From NCBI GenBank assembly GCA_017632155.1, contig JAGBRZ010000208.1:1-34244 (forward strand): a stretch of DNA of 34,244 nucleotides, written 5' to 3'. Shown here in pieces: positions 1-7,347 of this stretch. The notes beneath the pieces were generated by a model that did not search any database, was not told where the DNA came from, and saw only the letters and a program-made list of their open reading frames with translations. Origin of the DNA: Clostridia bacterium. Lineage in GTDB: Bacteria; Bacillota_A; Clostridia; Oscillospirales; CAG-272. A program made the translations under genes and the position numbers. The first letter of the stretch is position 1. Each line of letters opens with the position of its first letter.

Positions 1-124
1 AAACAGTACTTGTGTAAAGTCCTGAAAGAATTAAATTATAAAAATAATGTTTCGAGCTAAATACGCAAGCAAAAATGAGTAGTAAAAAATTGTTGATGGA
101 TGGAATTAAAAATAAATTGATTTT

Positions 125-430
125 TTGATCAAATCTTGGATAAAAAGAGCACAAAAGTCGTTCGGAAATCAAAACAGTAACCTTGTTCAACTGCATCCTA
201 TGAAAGATGATGTATATTATAAAGATTTTTATGATAAGATATGGTATCCGAACGATAGCAAAACGCATTCTAAGGTAGCGATTACCAAAAGAGATCAATG
301 GATGATTGATCATGCTGATTTACTTATAGAGCACATAGAAAATGATTGCAAAAGCGGAGCTTTAATAACACTAAAACATGCCGGGAAGAAAGTTATACAG
401 ATAATCAACTTGGCGATTGGTAATAAATAA
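125..430 (+). CDS. SLOG/DUF1273-like protein, C-terminal fragment
   Basis: A 101-residue frame opening at a TTG with no clear ribosome binding site. The second half (RDQWMIDHADLLI, then SGALITLKHAGKKVIQIIN) resembles the last 60 or so residues of SLOG/DUF1273 proteins, where a conserved R-x-x-W/Y-M-V/I-D-x-x-D/S segment is followed by a G-T-x-x-T-x-x-YA-like segment. The family's N-terminal Rossmann part with its glycine-rich nucleotide-binding loop is absent, and the 124 bases upstream have stops in this frame. I read it as a truncated remnant or a very short relative. SLOG proteins bind nucleotide-type ligands and are frequent on clostridial mobile elements. Family assignment is by eye and uncertain; it could also be an unrelated small protein. 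Confidence 0.4.
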   Translation: MIKSWIKRAQKSFGNQNSNLVQLHPMKDDVYYKDFYDKIWYPNDSKTHSKVAITKRDQWMIDHADLLIEHIENDCKSGALITLKHAGKKVIQIINLAIGNK

Positions 431-454
431 CTTTGGTTTGTTCTAAAATCTCAT

Positions 455-494
455 AAAAAAGGGCATAGCAGTTAGCTATGCCCTTTTTTTTTTT
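455..494. terminator. Bidirectional intrinsic terminator
   Basis: A perfect 9-bp stem GGGCATAGC / GCTATGCCC (461-469 with 475-483) is flanked by A-run and T-run, so it works in both directions. It would end the short rightward gene ahead of it and the leftward regulator gene whose stop is at 520. Confidence 0.9.
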
Positions 495-519
495 GAAATA
501 TTGAATTTTTATCATCTTT

Positions 520-1629
520 TTACTTTGTTTTCTGATAAAACGCTTGCGCAAACTTTGCATATGCCTTACTTTCCGCATAAGGAATTTTTTCTGGAGAGAG
601 GGAATGGCTTCTCATCTTTGCAAAAGCATAGACGAGATCATCGCGGTTGACATCTTCAAACTTTTCGCGGTCTAAACTCATTAAAATACTTTGCTCTTCA
701 ATCTCATACACTTCCTGCAGCTCATTTGCAAACATAAAAGAAAACGTCTCAAAAAACTCTCTTACTTTGGGATCTTCAGATAATTCCATAAGAGCTTTTT
801 TGGAGATGTAGTATTTATCTTTCGAAACACGCAAGAGTCCTTCAAGAATATCACGGTCGTGCAAATTACTAGGCTTATGATCCAATAAAACAAAGTTTTG
901 AAGGATCTGACACTTGTCCGAAGGAGAAGCGGTGATTGCAGAGCCTTTCCGGTAATACATCTTCTTTTCGTTGTAAGGAACATAACCAAAGGTAAAAATA
1001 TAAAAGTTACCGTCTTCATTGGTAAAGAAGATCACGATGGTATCGGAGCGCCCAAACAAGATCGGTTGACCGAAGAATTGCTTTTTTTCGCTATCGGTAT
1101 TCAGAAACGTCAGCGCAGCTTCGGAAGAGGTGCCATGGATGTCCAGCTCCAAAACAAACTCAACGATGTCATGCTTCTTATCCATATTGGGGGAATACAT
1201 ATAACCGTAATACTTTCCGCGATACGAGTCATCGAGGAGAAGTGTTTTGCTCGAGCCGTTCAGTTCCGTCAATTTCGAGACCTCCGGCATCAGAATAGCA
1301 GGTCTGTCCGGTTGGAAAATGAAAGATGTATCTACCTTTAAATGATGGCATACCATCATCACCACATACGGATCGATGTAGTCCAAGTCTTTGTTAAACG
1401 TATTATAGAAGGTTGCCTTGCTTATCCCCATAGAGATTCCTTGCTTGTTGTATGCTTCTTCTAGTTCATTTCTGAGAGAATAGATGGATAGCTTTTTCCC
1501 CTCTTTCAAACGCTCTTTTTTCTTTTCTTCAAATATATGCAACAGCCGTTCTTTCATCACTTTGTTGTGAGTCATTTTAAACGTCATATCCGAGGAGCTT
1601 GTCTCCTCTTTTTTTGTTTCGTTCATCAT
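520..1629 (-). CDS. HTH (XRE-like) transcriptional regulator, 369 aa
   Basis: Leftward gene with a strong AAAGGAGG ribosome binding site just before tandem ATGs; either codon could start it. Residues of about 20-105 are charged and helical with an XRE-like recognition segment (GISKATFYNTFNKDLDYIDPY). A stretch typical of helix-turn-helix repressors follows (VVMMVCHHLKVDTSFIF). The remaining 260 residues form a mixed alpha/beta region that I do not recognise and that may be a sensing or oligomerisation domain. It is divergent from the rest of the element and has its own consensus promoter, with a near-palindrome (TGTTTTTAAACA, 1646-1657) at the expected transcription start, suggesting autoregulation. 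The likely role is master repressor or activator of element genes. The HTH call is good; the regulated target is inference. Confidence 0.75.
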   Translation of the reverse strand: MMNETKKEETSSSDMTFKMTHNKVMKERLLHIFEEKKKERLKEGKKLSIYSLRNELEEAYNKQGISMGISKATFYNTFNKDLDYIDPYVVMMVCHHLKVDTSFIFQPDRPAILMPEVSKLTELNGSSKTLLLDDSYRGKYYGYMYSPNMDKKHDIVEFVLELDIHGTSSEAALTFLNTDSEKKQFFGQPILFGRSDTIVIFFTNEDGNFYIFTFGYVPYNEKKMYYRKGSAITASPSDKCQILQNFVLLDHKPSNLHDRDILEGLLRVSKDKYYISKKALMELSEDPKVREFFETFSFMFANELQEVYEIEEQSILMSLDREKFEDVNRDDLVYAFAKMRSHSLSPEKIPYAESKAYAKFAQAFYQKTK

Positions 1630-1656
1630 AAGATCCTCCTTTGGATGTTTTTAAAC

Positions 1657-1685
1657 ATTATATCAAAAACAAAAATAAAAGTCAA
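1657..1685 (-). promoter_or_regulatory. Sigma-A promoter of the leftward regulator
   Basis: On the minus strand TTGACT (1685-1680), a 17-base spacer and TATAAT (1662-1657) lie directly upstream of the regulator start. The palindrome-like TGTTTTTAAACA at 1646-1657 overlaps the -10 and start site and is a candidate operator. Confidence 0.85.
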
Positions 1686-1760
1686 TATTGTTAGAAAAAA
1701 CAGTACAAAAATAGATACTATAATAAAATATAATAGAATATATTTGCCTCGTACTGTCTC

Positions 1761-1789
1761 TTTTCAAAGACTTATTTTTGATATATAAT
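1761..1789 (+). promoter_or_regulatory. Probable rightward promoter
   Basis: TATAAT at 1784-1789 with TTTTCA 17 bases upstream (1761-1766); the -35 is weak. It precedes the zinc-ribbon gene by 27 bases. A paired ACAGTAC (1700-1706) / GTACTGT (1751-1757) inverted repeat lies just upstream in the divergent intergenic region and could be a regulator site. Confidence 0.5.
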
Positions 1790-1815
1790 ATAAAAAAAGT
1801 GAGAGGAGACAGACA

Positions 1816-2013
1816 ATGTCAAGAAATTCAAATACTGATACAAAAATTGTACGGTGTACATTTTGCACCAAAGGAAGACTTGGAGACGTTCCGAAAATGG
1901 CGCACGTTCAGATTTTCGATAGCCAACATTTAACCATAGAACAACAAAACTATCTCGGAGTGATCGTAAAATGTCCAGTTTGCTCTAAATATCCAAAGAT
2001 CGTTTTATCTTAA
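1816..2013 (+). CDS. Small zinc-ribbon protein, 65 aa
   Basis: Starts at ATG with a GAGAGGAG ribosome binding site. Two CxxC knuckles, CTFC (C14, C17) and CPVC (C53, C56), are spaced as in a zinc ribbon; the chain between them is short and mixed. Such proteins usually bind nucleic acid or act as adaptors to a polymerase or regulator. It lies between the divergent regulator promoter and a structured RNA, which suggests a control role for the element, but no specific function can be assigned. Confidence 0.65.
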   Translation: MSRNSNTDTKIVRCTFCTKGRLGDVPKMAHVQIFDSQHLTIEQQNYLGVIVKCPVCSKYPKIVLS

Positions 2014-2039
2014 TATCTTAATATATCGTTCGTATTAGC

Positions 2040-2182
2040 AACTACCGCCGGAGCCTTTCAGGTAAGCCGGAAAAGAATCTGCTCTTAGGAAGCAGACCCA
2101 TCGAGTGGCAGCATTACAACAGCTTCGGCTGTATGAGTGTGCCACCGACAACTCCTTCAGCCGAAAAACTGAAGGAGTTTTT
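2040..2182 (+). ncRNA. Candidate structured RNA ending in a terminator
   Basis: Between the zinc-ribbon and sigma-like genes is a run of consecutive hairpins. They are CCGG/CCGG (2048-2051 with 2067-2070), TCTGCT/AGCAGA (2079-2084 with 2091-2096), and a long arm GTGGCA/TGCCAC (2105-2110 with 2140-2145). The long arm encloses ACAGC-TTCG-GCTGT, a stable UUCG-type tetraloop. An 11-bp terminator stem follows. The order of helices plus terminator fits either an independent small RNA or a cis-acting leader of the gene at 2291. I could not match it to a riboswitch class I know, and the 5' end is not fixed. Confidence 0.6.
2150..2182 (+). terminator. Intrinsic terminator of the structured RNA
   Basis: Stem AACTCCTTCAG (2150-2160) with CTGAAGGAGTT (2169-2179), loop CCGAAAAA, then TTTT. 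It sits 109 bases before the next start codon. Confidence 0.85.
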
Positions 2183-2290
2183 ATGTTTTGGGAAGAATAT
2201 ATTGCCAGATATCCTTGATCCTGACATTTGCTATGACATCAAGATTTGACTCGCAGTAATCAAAGAAAAGCAAATGAAAGGAATTAGAAT

Positions 2291-2719
2291 ATGAGCGATT
2301 ATCGTTTGAAAGAAAAAAGCATTGACGGTATCTCACGGTACTACATAACTTTCCTAGATGCTCACGGAGTACATACCGAAGAGATTAGTGAGGACGTCTA
2401 TGCGGTGATCAAGGAATCTCAAACCAGCGAACAGTCCTATGCTCGTAAGGGGAGACGGTACGGATTATGTACTTTTGATGAGACGATCGGAGAACATGAT
2501 GTGATTGACGATAGCGAAGGACGACTTGCAGATGAAAAAATCCTCAAAGAAATCAATCGATTGACCGATGTTCAAAAAGAGAGACTAGACAAGTATTACC
2601 GACAAGGAATGTCTATCAGAAAAATCGCGGAAAGCGAAGGTGCATCTTATTCTGCGGTTCGGGAAAGCATTTCCGAGGGGATCAAGCATCTAAAACATAA
2701 AACATTTGAGAAAAATTAA
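2291..2719 (+). CDS. Sigma-70 region 4-like DNA-binding protein, 142 aa
   Basis: ATG start with an AAAGGA site about nine bases upstream. The first 90 residues are an acidic mixed domain. Residues of about 92-138 (LTDVQKERLDKYY, then MSIRKIAESEGASYSAVRESI) fit the helix-turn-helix of sigma-70 region 4. Proteins of this size with only a region 4-like HTH are common on clostridial conjugative elements, where they control element gene expression or excision. No region 2 is present, so it is unlikely to be a full sigma factor. It is preceded by the structured RNA and terminator, which may control it, and followed by a long non-coding region. Confidence 0.7.
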   Translation: MSDYRLKEKSIDGISRYYITFLDAHGVHTEEISEDVYAVIKESQTSEQSYARKGRRYGLCTFDETIGEHDVIDDSEGRLADEKILKEINRLTDVQKERLDKYYRQGMSIRKIAESEGASYSAVRESISEGIKHLKHKTFEKN

Positions 2720-3158
2720 AAAAATTTTGCAATACCCGATCAAACGGCAATTTTTTGTCCCATTGAATGAGGGGATAGTTTTCCGCTTCCTTGAAAACAG
2801 AATAGTTTGATGCGAAGGAAGAGTCAATCTCGTTCGTGAGGACAAGCCGCCGAGCAAGAGCGCCACGACCTCGATTTTCTTTTGGAAATTCGGGTGAGCG
2901 ATCCATCTTGTGTCGGACCGTGCAGGAAACAGTATTGTGCGGCAGGCGATGACAGAGATTGATGAAATAATGATACTTCCGTGGGATACGGCTCGCAGGT
3001 GTGCGGGTTCCTCGGTTTCGAGCTGGAACGTTGATGTTCGTTAGCGGGGAAATGAATCTCAGTTACCAAGAAAAGAGTCGCGGTATAGATGCTGCTGAGA
3101 ACTTCGTATCAGACACAAACACCTAATATCAAGGCAAAAATTATGAACAATAAATTGG
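2720..3158 (+). other. Gene-poor, hairpin-rich region
   Basis: No frame here has a ribosome binding site or a recognisable protein; the open frames on the minus strand look incidental. From about 2800 the composition becomes G+C-richer than both flanks. Several local hairpins can be drawn, such as CGTG/CACG around 2835-2867 and a nested GTTCC-CTCG-GTTT-CGAG-CT-GGAAC element at 3007-3029. It may be a large structured RNA, an origin-type region or a long leader of the helicase gene. I cannot match it to a known class. Confidence 0.4.
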
Positions 3159-3218
3159 TTTGACGGTGGAATTGTGCGCAGGAACTAACACGCTCCTGCC
3201 TACCATTCTGCCGTCAAA
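3159..3218 (+). promoter_or_regulatory. Long hairpin ahead of the helicase gene
   Basis: A 14-bp arm TTTGACGGTGGAAT (3159-3172) pairs with ATTCTGCCGTCAAA (3205-3218), allowing two G-U wobbles. It encloses a 6-bp inner stem GCAGGA/TCCTGC (3178-3183 with 3194-3199). It has no T-run, so it is not a terminator. It ends 25 bases before the start codon. It may be a leader element, a single-stranded-DNA promoter or a recognition site. Confidence 0.55.
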
Positions 3219-3243
3219 CATAAAAAACAAAGGAGAAGTGTTT

Positions 3244-5535
3244 ATGTTTGAAACTACACGAAATGATTCGAAGCTCTTGAAAGAGCTGATTCAAAAAAAC
3301 AAGGCATACCCCGAAGGAATCTATGATTTTACGTTTGAGGATCGATTCCTTATTTATCACTACTCGAATCAAAGATATACCCGCTATATCGCACTGGATA
3401 AAGAAAGCGAACTTGCTTCCGAGGTGAAATGCGTGAAGTCCGGAAAAACCTACAATGAGAAAAATTACACGTTGCTCATTCCGGATATTCTTTATTCGAT
3501 TAAATATACCGGAGATTACAGACATCTGATGAAGCATTCCATGAGTGCCGAAGAATTGATTCTTTACATTTTCCGAACGATTCTTCCTTGCTACGGTTAT
3601 ACCGTCCGACCTCAACAGATTAAGCTCTCCTTGGATATGTATCATGGCTTAAAAAATCATCAAGTGTCAATCAATGAAGCCGAGGTAGGAACCGGAAAAT
3701 CTATGGCGTACTTGGTTGCCGGATTTGTTGCGAAGAAATATCTTCTTTCCTGCGATGAACCGATTACAATTACTACCTCGAGCATTGAACTACAGAAGGC
3801 ATTGGTGGCACGGGAAATTCCGAATCTGTCAAGAATGCTGCAAAGCTTTGGAGTCATCAAAGAACCGCTGACGGTGATGCTGAGAAAAGGGAAGGAGCAT
3901 TATCTTTGTCCCCAAAGATACCGTTTGTACTATGAACAGATCAAAGGATATGAAAGATATCAATCCAACGTACAGAAGATGGATGAATTGATCGGTGAAG
4001 GAACAGCGATGATCGATCTTGACGATATTGATCTTCGCCCGTCAACAAAAGATAAGATTTGCGTGAAGGGCCCTTGCAAGGATTGCAAGTATCGAAGAAA
4101 AGGCGGAGAGAGGTGTGGATATTCTCAATATCTAGAAAAGTCCAATCACGGTACTTTTGATTTTCTAGTTACAAATCATAACATGTATTTGATGTCAATG
4201 AAAATCGCAGGAGAGAATCGTAAAGGTAAAGCGATGTTTCCTTCGAGCTCCTATGTCATCGTTGATGAAGCCCATAAGCTCAAACAAGCGGCAGAGGATG
4301 TATTTGGAGAACGTCTTGTGGAGACGATTATTCCGGACTATATTTCTTCGGTCAGATATCTTTGCTATGGCGCAGAACATTTGATGGAATATAAAAAGCT
4401 CCTCGGCGAGATCGAAGAACTCAACAAAAGATTCTTTGCACATCTTCGCGCCAATATCTTTAGAGACGATTTTGAAAACGGGAAAAACACTGTTATAAAG
4501 CTCGGATTTACCGAGAAGGAGTATTTGCGGGAAATCAAAACAGTACTCAAGCGAATCGACGCGCTGAATCATGGTGGAGATGTAAGCAACGAAGGACAAG
4601 CCGAAGCAATTCTAAATGCTATTGAAAAGCTCCTTGGCGGAGGTAACGAGATGCATTACTGGCTCGAGACGGATGACAATCAAGTTCTTTCTTTTTGCTG
4701 CGCACCGAAACAGATTGCCAAGACCATGTATCAGTATCTTTGGAAGTGTCACGATACGGCACACATCCTTACATCAGGTACGATGAGTGACGGAATGAGC
4801 TTTGATTTTTTTATGAATGAAAACGGAATCGATCAACTTGAAGCATTCAAGGTCAATACAACTACGACCGAATCTCCGTTTCAATATGCAAAAAACGCGA
4901 GATTATTTATCCCAAAGGATATGCCGTTTCCAAACAATGAAAATGAAGAATACATAGAAGCACTTGCTCGAATGATCGTGAGATTGGTTCGCGCTACCTA
5001 CGGACACACGGCAATACTTTTTACGTCGTACAGCGTACTGAAGGCGGTGTTTGAGCTGGTCAAGGATGAGCTTGAAGATTTTGATCTTATTTGTATGTCT
5101 CGAAGCAATAAGGGTGCAATCGAAGAATTCAAAGAATCTTCAAATGCTGTGCTGTTTGCCTCGGGCTCGATGTGGGAGGGCGTGGATTTTCCCGGAGATT
5201 GTCTCTCCTCTGTTATCATTACAAGACTGCCGTTCCCGATGAGAAGCGCTACGATGGAGCAGAAAAAAGCACATTGTAAGAGTACCGAGGAGTTTGTCAA
5301 AAAGTATGCCGTTCCCGAAATGCTGATCAAGCTTCGGCAAGGAGCAGGACGGTTGATCCGTACTGAAAGCGATACGGGTCTCGTTTCGATTCTTGATTCC
5401 AGAGCATACGAAGGTTCAAGTGCACGATGTGTGCAGCACGTGTTGAGAAAATACCCTCGTGTGGAGAATATGCAAGAGATTGAGCAGTTTTTTAAGGACG
5501 TCAAATCGAAGCGCTATTTTAAAAAGGGAAAGTAA
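3244..5535 (+). CDS. dinG: DinG-type superfamily 2 helicase, 763 aa
   Basis: The start is taken at the ATG at 3244 because AAAGGAGAAG lies just upstream; the longer frame from 3160 runs through the hairpin. XPD/DinG features appear in order. Walker A (EVGTGKSMAY) is near residue 147. A cysteine cluster for an iron-sulfur centre (CPQRY, then CVKGPCKDCKY and ERCGYSQY) lies between about 220 and 300. The DEAH box (IVDEAHK) is near 340. Motif IV-VI elements are SGTMSDG, SGSMWEGVDFPG and LRQGAGRLIR. The family unwinds DNA, R-loops or structured intermediates 5' to 3' using ATP. On a mobile element it probably helps process incoming or replicating DNA; some DinG relatives are linked to CRISPR type IV, but no cas genes are seen here. 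The next gene starts directly after the stop. Confidence 0.88.
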   Translation: MFETTRNDSKLLKELIQKNKAYPEGIYDFTFEDRFLIYHYSNQRYTRYIALDKESELASEVKCVKSGKTYNEKNYTLLIPDILYSIKYTGDYRHLMKHSMSAEELILYIFRTILPCYGYTVRPQQIKLSLDMYHGLKNHQVSINEAEVGTGKSMAYLVAGFVAKKYLLSCDEPITITTSSIELQKALVAREIPNLSRMLQSFGVIKEPLTVMLRKGKEHYLCPQRYRLYYEQIKGYERYQSNVQKMDELIGEGTAMIDLDDIDLRPSTKDKICVKGPCKDCKYRRKGGERCGYSQYLEKSNHGTFDFLVTNHNMYLMSMKIAGENRKGKAMFPSSSYVIVDEAHKLKQAAEDVFGERLVETIIPDYISSVRYLCYGAEHLMEYKKLLGEIEELNKRFFAHLRANIFRDDFENGKNTVIKLGFTEKEYLREIKTVLKRIDALNHGGDVSNEGQAEAILNAIEKLLGGGNEMHYWLETDDNQVLSFCCAPKQIAKTMYQYLWKCHDTAHILTSGTMSDGMSFDFFMNENGIDQLEAFKVNTTTTESPFQYAKNARLFIPKDMPFPNNENEEYIEALARMIVRLVRATYGHTAILFTSYSVLKAVFELVKDELEDFDLICMSRSNKGAIEEFKESSNAVLFASGSMWEGVDFPGDCLSSVIITRLPFPMRSATMEQKKAHCKSTEEFVKKYAVPEMLIKLRQGAGRLIRTESDTGLVSILDSRAYEGSSARCVQHVLRKYPRVENMQEIEQFFKDVKSKRYFKKGK

Positions 5536-6015
5536 ATGAAGAACGATAGGAAAATAAAGATTCTCAAGACGATTCTTTTGATCTACACCCTACTTACTAT
5601 TCTACTTTTATGGAGCTATTATCGGTTGTATATAACCTTGGAAAGCATCAGTCTCCAAGTGCCCATTGAGTATCGGGAAGCGGAAGATGGAACAGTCAAG
5701 GTAACCTTTCCCTCAGGAAAAACAATGAGGTTTACTTATGGAAATACCGCAGTCAGAGTTGCTGACTGTAAGATGGCTTGGAAAAGAGAAGATACCGCTT
5801 GTGCGGTTGCTTTTATTCGAAGCTATGCGAAAAAACATGACATTCCGATCTCTCGAAGTACCCTTGATTTGATCGGGGAATATCGGTTGCACGCAATTCT
5901 GTCGGAGATCGGATATCAAAGAAATCAAACTGATCATGCAGATCTTGACTATGTAAAAGACGAGCGATGGTATGTTCGTGTTGGCTCTGCCATGATCGGA
6001 GTATTGGGATTTTAA
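5536..6015 (+). CDS. Single-pass membrane protein of unknown function, 159 aa
   Basis: Starts immediately after the helicase stop, so it is probably co-transcribed and coupled; the helicase end provides an AAAAGGGAAAG site. One N-terminal membrane helix (about residues 10-28, ILKTILLIYTLLTILLLW) follows a basic start. A soluble domain of about 125 residues follows. No family recognised. The topology suggests a short cytoplasmic tail with the soluble part outside, or a tail-anchored accessory factor. Confidence 0.6.
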   Translation: MKNDRKIKILKTILLIYTLLTILLLWSYYRLYITLESISLQVPIEYREAEDGTVKVTFPSGKTMRFTYGNTAVRVADCKMAWKREDTACAVAFIRSYAKKHDIPISRSTLDLIGEYRLHAILSEIGYQRNQTDHADLDYVKDERWYVRVGSAMIGVLGF

Positions 6016-6043
6016 AAAGAAGACGATTCGAAAGGAAAAAATC

Positions 6044-6109
6044 ATGATGAAACAGAGGAGCTATTACCGAGGGCGGGATTCCCCCCTTGAACAACAAGAC
6101 TCGAAATAA
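6044..6109 (+). CDS. Possible 21-residue small protein
   Basis: ATG preceded by GAAAGGAAAAAATC, a reasonable ribosome binding site. The frame runs 21 codons (begins MMKQRSYYRGRDS) and stops just before the ribosome binding site of the next gene. It is short, polar and basic at the start. It may be a leader peptide coupling translation to the next gene, or a chance frame. Confidence 0.3.
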   Translation: MMKQRSYYRGRDSPLEQQDSK

Positions 6110-6125
6110 AAAAGAAAGGAAAAAT

Positions 6126-6986
6126 ATGATCAATTTAATTATTCATAGAAATCATACAACGGCATTCATTCCGCTTCCTGTCTCGCGTGTAAAGCTCGCA
6201 GAGCAGCTTGCAAGCATCGGAATTCAGGAACCGCCGCGTCAGATTTATTGCAGAGAAAACAAGGAACACGGATATGACGTTTCTTTTTCGGGAGATACCG
6301 AGTTTGAACGAAAGCTCCTTGGAACCATTCAAGCGGCGGACAATCTTGCCAACGTCAACGAAGCCATTACCCGCTATGAATCATTGCCTCTTGGCAATCA
6401 GACAACAATGGCAATGGAGATGAAAGAAGCTCCTGCCTATACCTTGCTCGGAGTCTTTCAAATGCTTCGAGAGCATCAGCCGACACTGATTGAAGCCAAG
6501 TTCTATTGCCCGCTGAGTGTGAATGTATTCGAACGAGATGAATACGGCTACCTTGACGAATCTTTGCAACACGAGGAGAACGGAGAGTTTGCAGACCGAT
6601 ACGAAGACGAGATTCGAACTGCGCTGACCCGTTATACAGAGAACGATGAGACGGATATGGCGGAATATTTTGACGGATATAATAGCGCCGTTGCAAAGCT
6701 GAAGTCGGCGGTATGGGGCGTGGAGTCGGTGAACGGTACGCTCTATGGGTGTATTACCGCAAAGCTTACCGAATCATTGACTGCCGAAGAAGAGGAGTCA
6801 TTCAAGGAGTGGATTTGCGGACAGAATTCCGACGGTTTCGGCGAAGGATTTGAACAACAGTCGATTGACATCGACGGAGGCGAGATTTTTGTGAGCTTTT
6901 GGAATAACTCCGGCGATTACTTTATTGACAACGAGCAGGAGTTCTCCAATCGTATCGATCAGGAGATCTGTATGGGAGGAATGTAA
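6126..6986 (+). CDS. ArdA-like antirestriction protein, 286 aa
   Basis: Start chosen at the ATG at 6126, preceded by AAAGAAAGGAAAAAT. The protein is rich in Asp and Glu. It has an ArdA-like N-terminal region (LAEQLASIGI, AADNLANVNEAI, then YESLP). The C-terminal module has GFGEGFEQQ followed by FVSFWNN and YFIDNEQEF, a motif combination I associate with mobile-element proteins next to antirestriction genes. ArdA proteins mimic B-form DNA and block type I restriction enzymes. The neighbouring methyltransferases and acidic proteins support an antidefence role. The family call is by eye; a two-domain protein of different function is possible. Confidence 0.55.
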   Translation: MINLIIHRNHTTAFIPLPVSRVKLAEQLASIGIQEPPRQIYCRENKEHGYDVSFSGDTEFERKLLGTIQAADNLANVNEAITRYESLPLGNQTTMAMEMKEAPAYTLLGVFQMLREHQPTLIEAKFYCPLSVNVFERDEYGYLDESLQHEENGEFADRYEDEIRTALTRYTENDETDMAEYFDGYNSAVAKLKSAVWGVESVNGTLYGCITAKLTESLTAEEEESFKEWICGQNSDGFGEGFEQQSIDIDGGEIFVSFWNNSGDYFIDNEQEFSNRIDQEICMGGM

Positions 6987-6987
6987 G

Positions 6988-7347
6988 ATGGCATTGCTTT
7001 TTTCTAAAGTAAGAGTGACAATCGAAGGAAGTCAGGAAGAGAAGAGTTTTCTTGCTTTCGGAATTCCGAACTGTTATGAGGATTTGGAAATCTACTGCGC
7101 GATGGACGAAATTCTGGACGAGATTGAGGAAGAGACAAAGCTAAGTGTTTATACTGAATCGTATCTTTATGGCGAAGGAGAGCACTACGAAGCGACTTTT
7201 GAAGAACTTGCGTATATGGATATGCGAATGTCAGATGACGAGCTGTTCTTGGAAAATCATTGTAGGAAAATCGGGGAGGGGCACTTTGAAATCGAATATG
7301 CCCCTTGCGAATTGTTTGATACGATCATGGGGTTTCTCGAATGCTGA
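6988..7347 (+). CDS. Very acidic 119-residue protein
   Basis: ATG at 6988 one base after the previous stop, with GGGAGGAATG just upstream, so translation is likely coupled. Asp and Glu are densely clustered (for example MDEILDEIEEETK) with few Lys or Arg, and there is no membrane segment. The composition is what one expects of a DNA-mimic inhibitor or nucleic-acid competitor, but no family is recognised. The next gene overlaps its last codons. Confidence 0.6.
   Translation: MALLFSKVRVTIEGSQEEKSFLAFGIPNCYEDLEIYCAMDEILDEIEEETKLSVYTESYLYGEGEHYEATFEELAYMDMRMSDDELFLENHCRKIGEGHFEIEYAPCELFDTIMGFLEC

Noticed and set aside
1..60. Open frame running in from the window start and ending at a TAA at 58-60 (KQYLCKVLKELN)
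   Set aside because: Only 19 codons, no start visible and AT-rich; cannot be told from chance without the upstream sequence.
2060..2100. Resemblance of CAGGTAAGCCGGAA plus AGGAAGCAGACC to the SRP RNA core
   Set aside because: The two blocks are separated by a different hairpin and the SRP helix 8 geometry cannot be drawn; treated as chance.
2682..3069. Two minus-strand open frames over the hairpin-rich region
   Set aside because: No ribosome binding sites, no recognisable protein features, and they overlap strong hairpins; better explained as incidental frames.
3160..3243. 28-residue N-terminal extension of the DinG-type helicase
   Set aside because: It would translate the long hairpin and has no ribosome binding site, while the ATG at 3244 has a good one.
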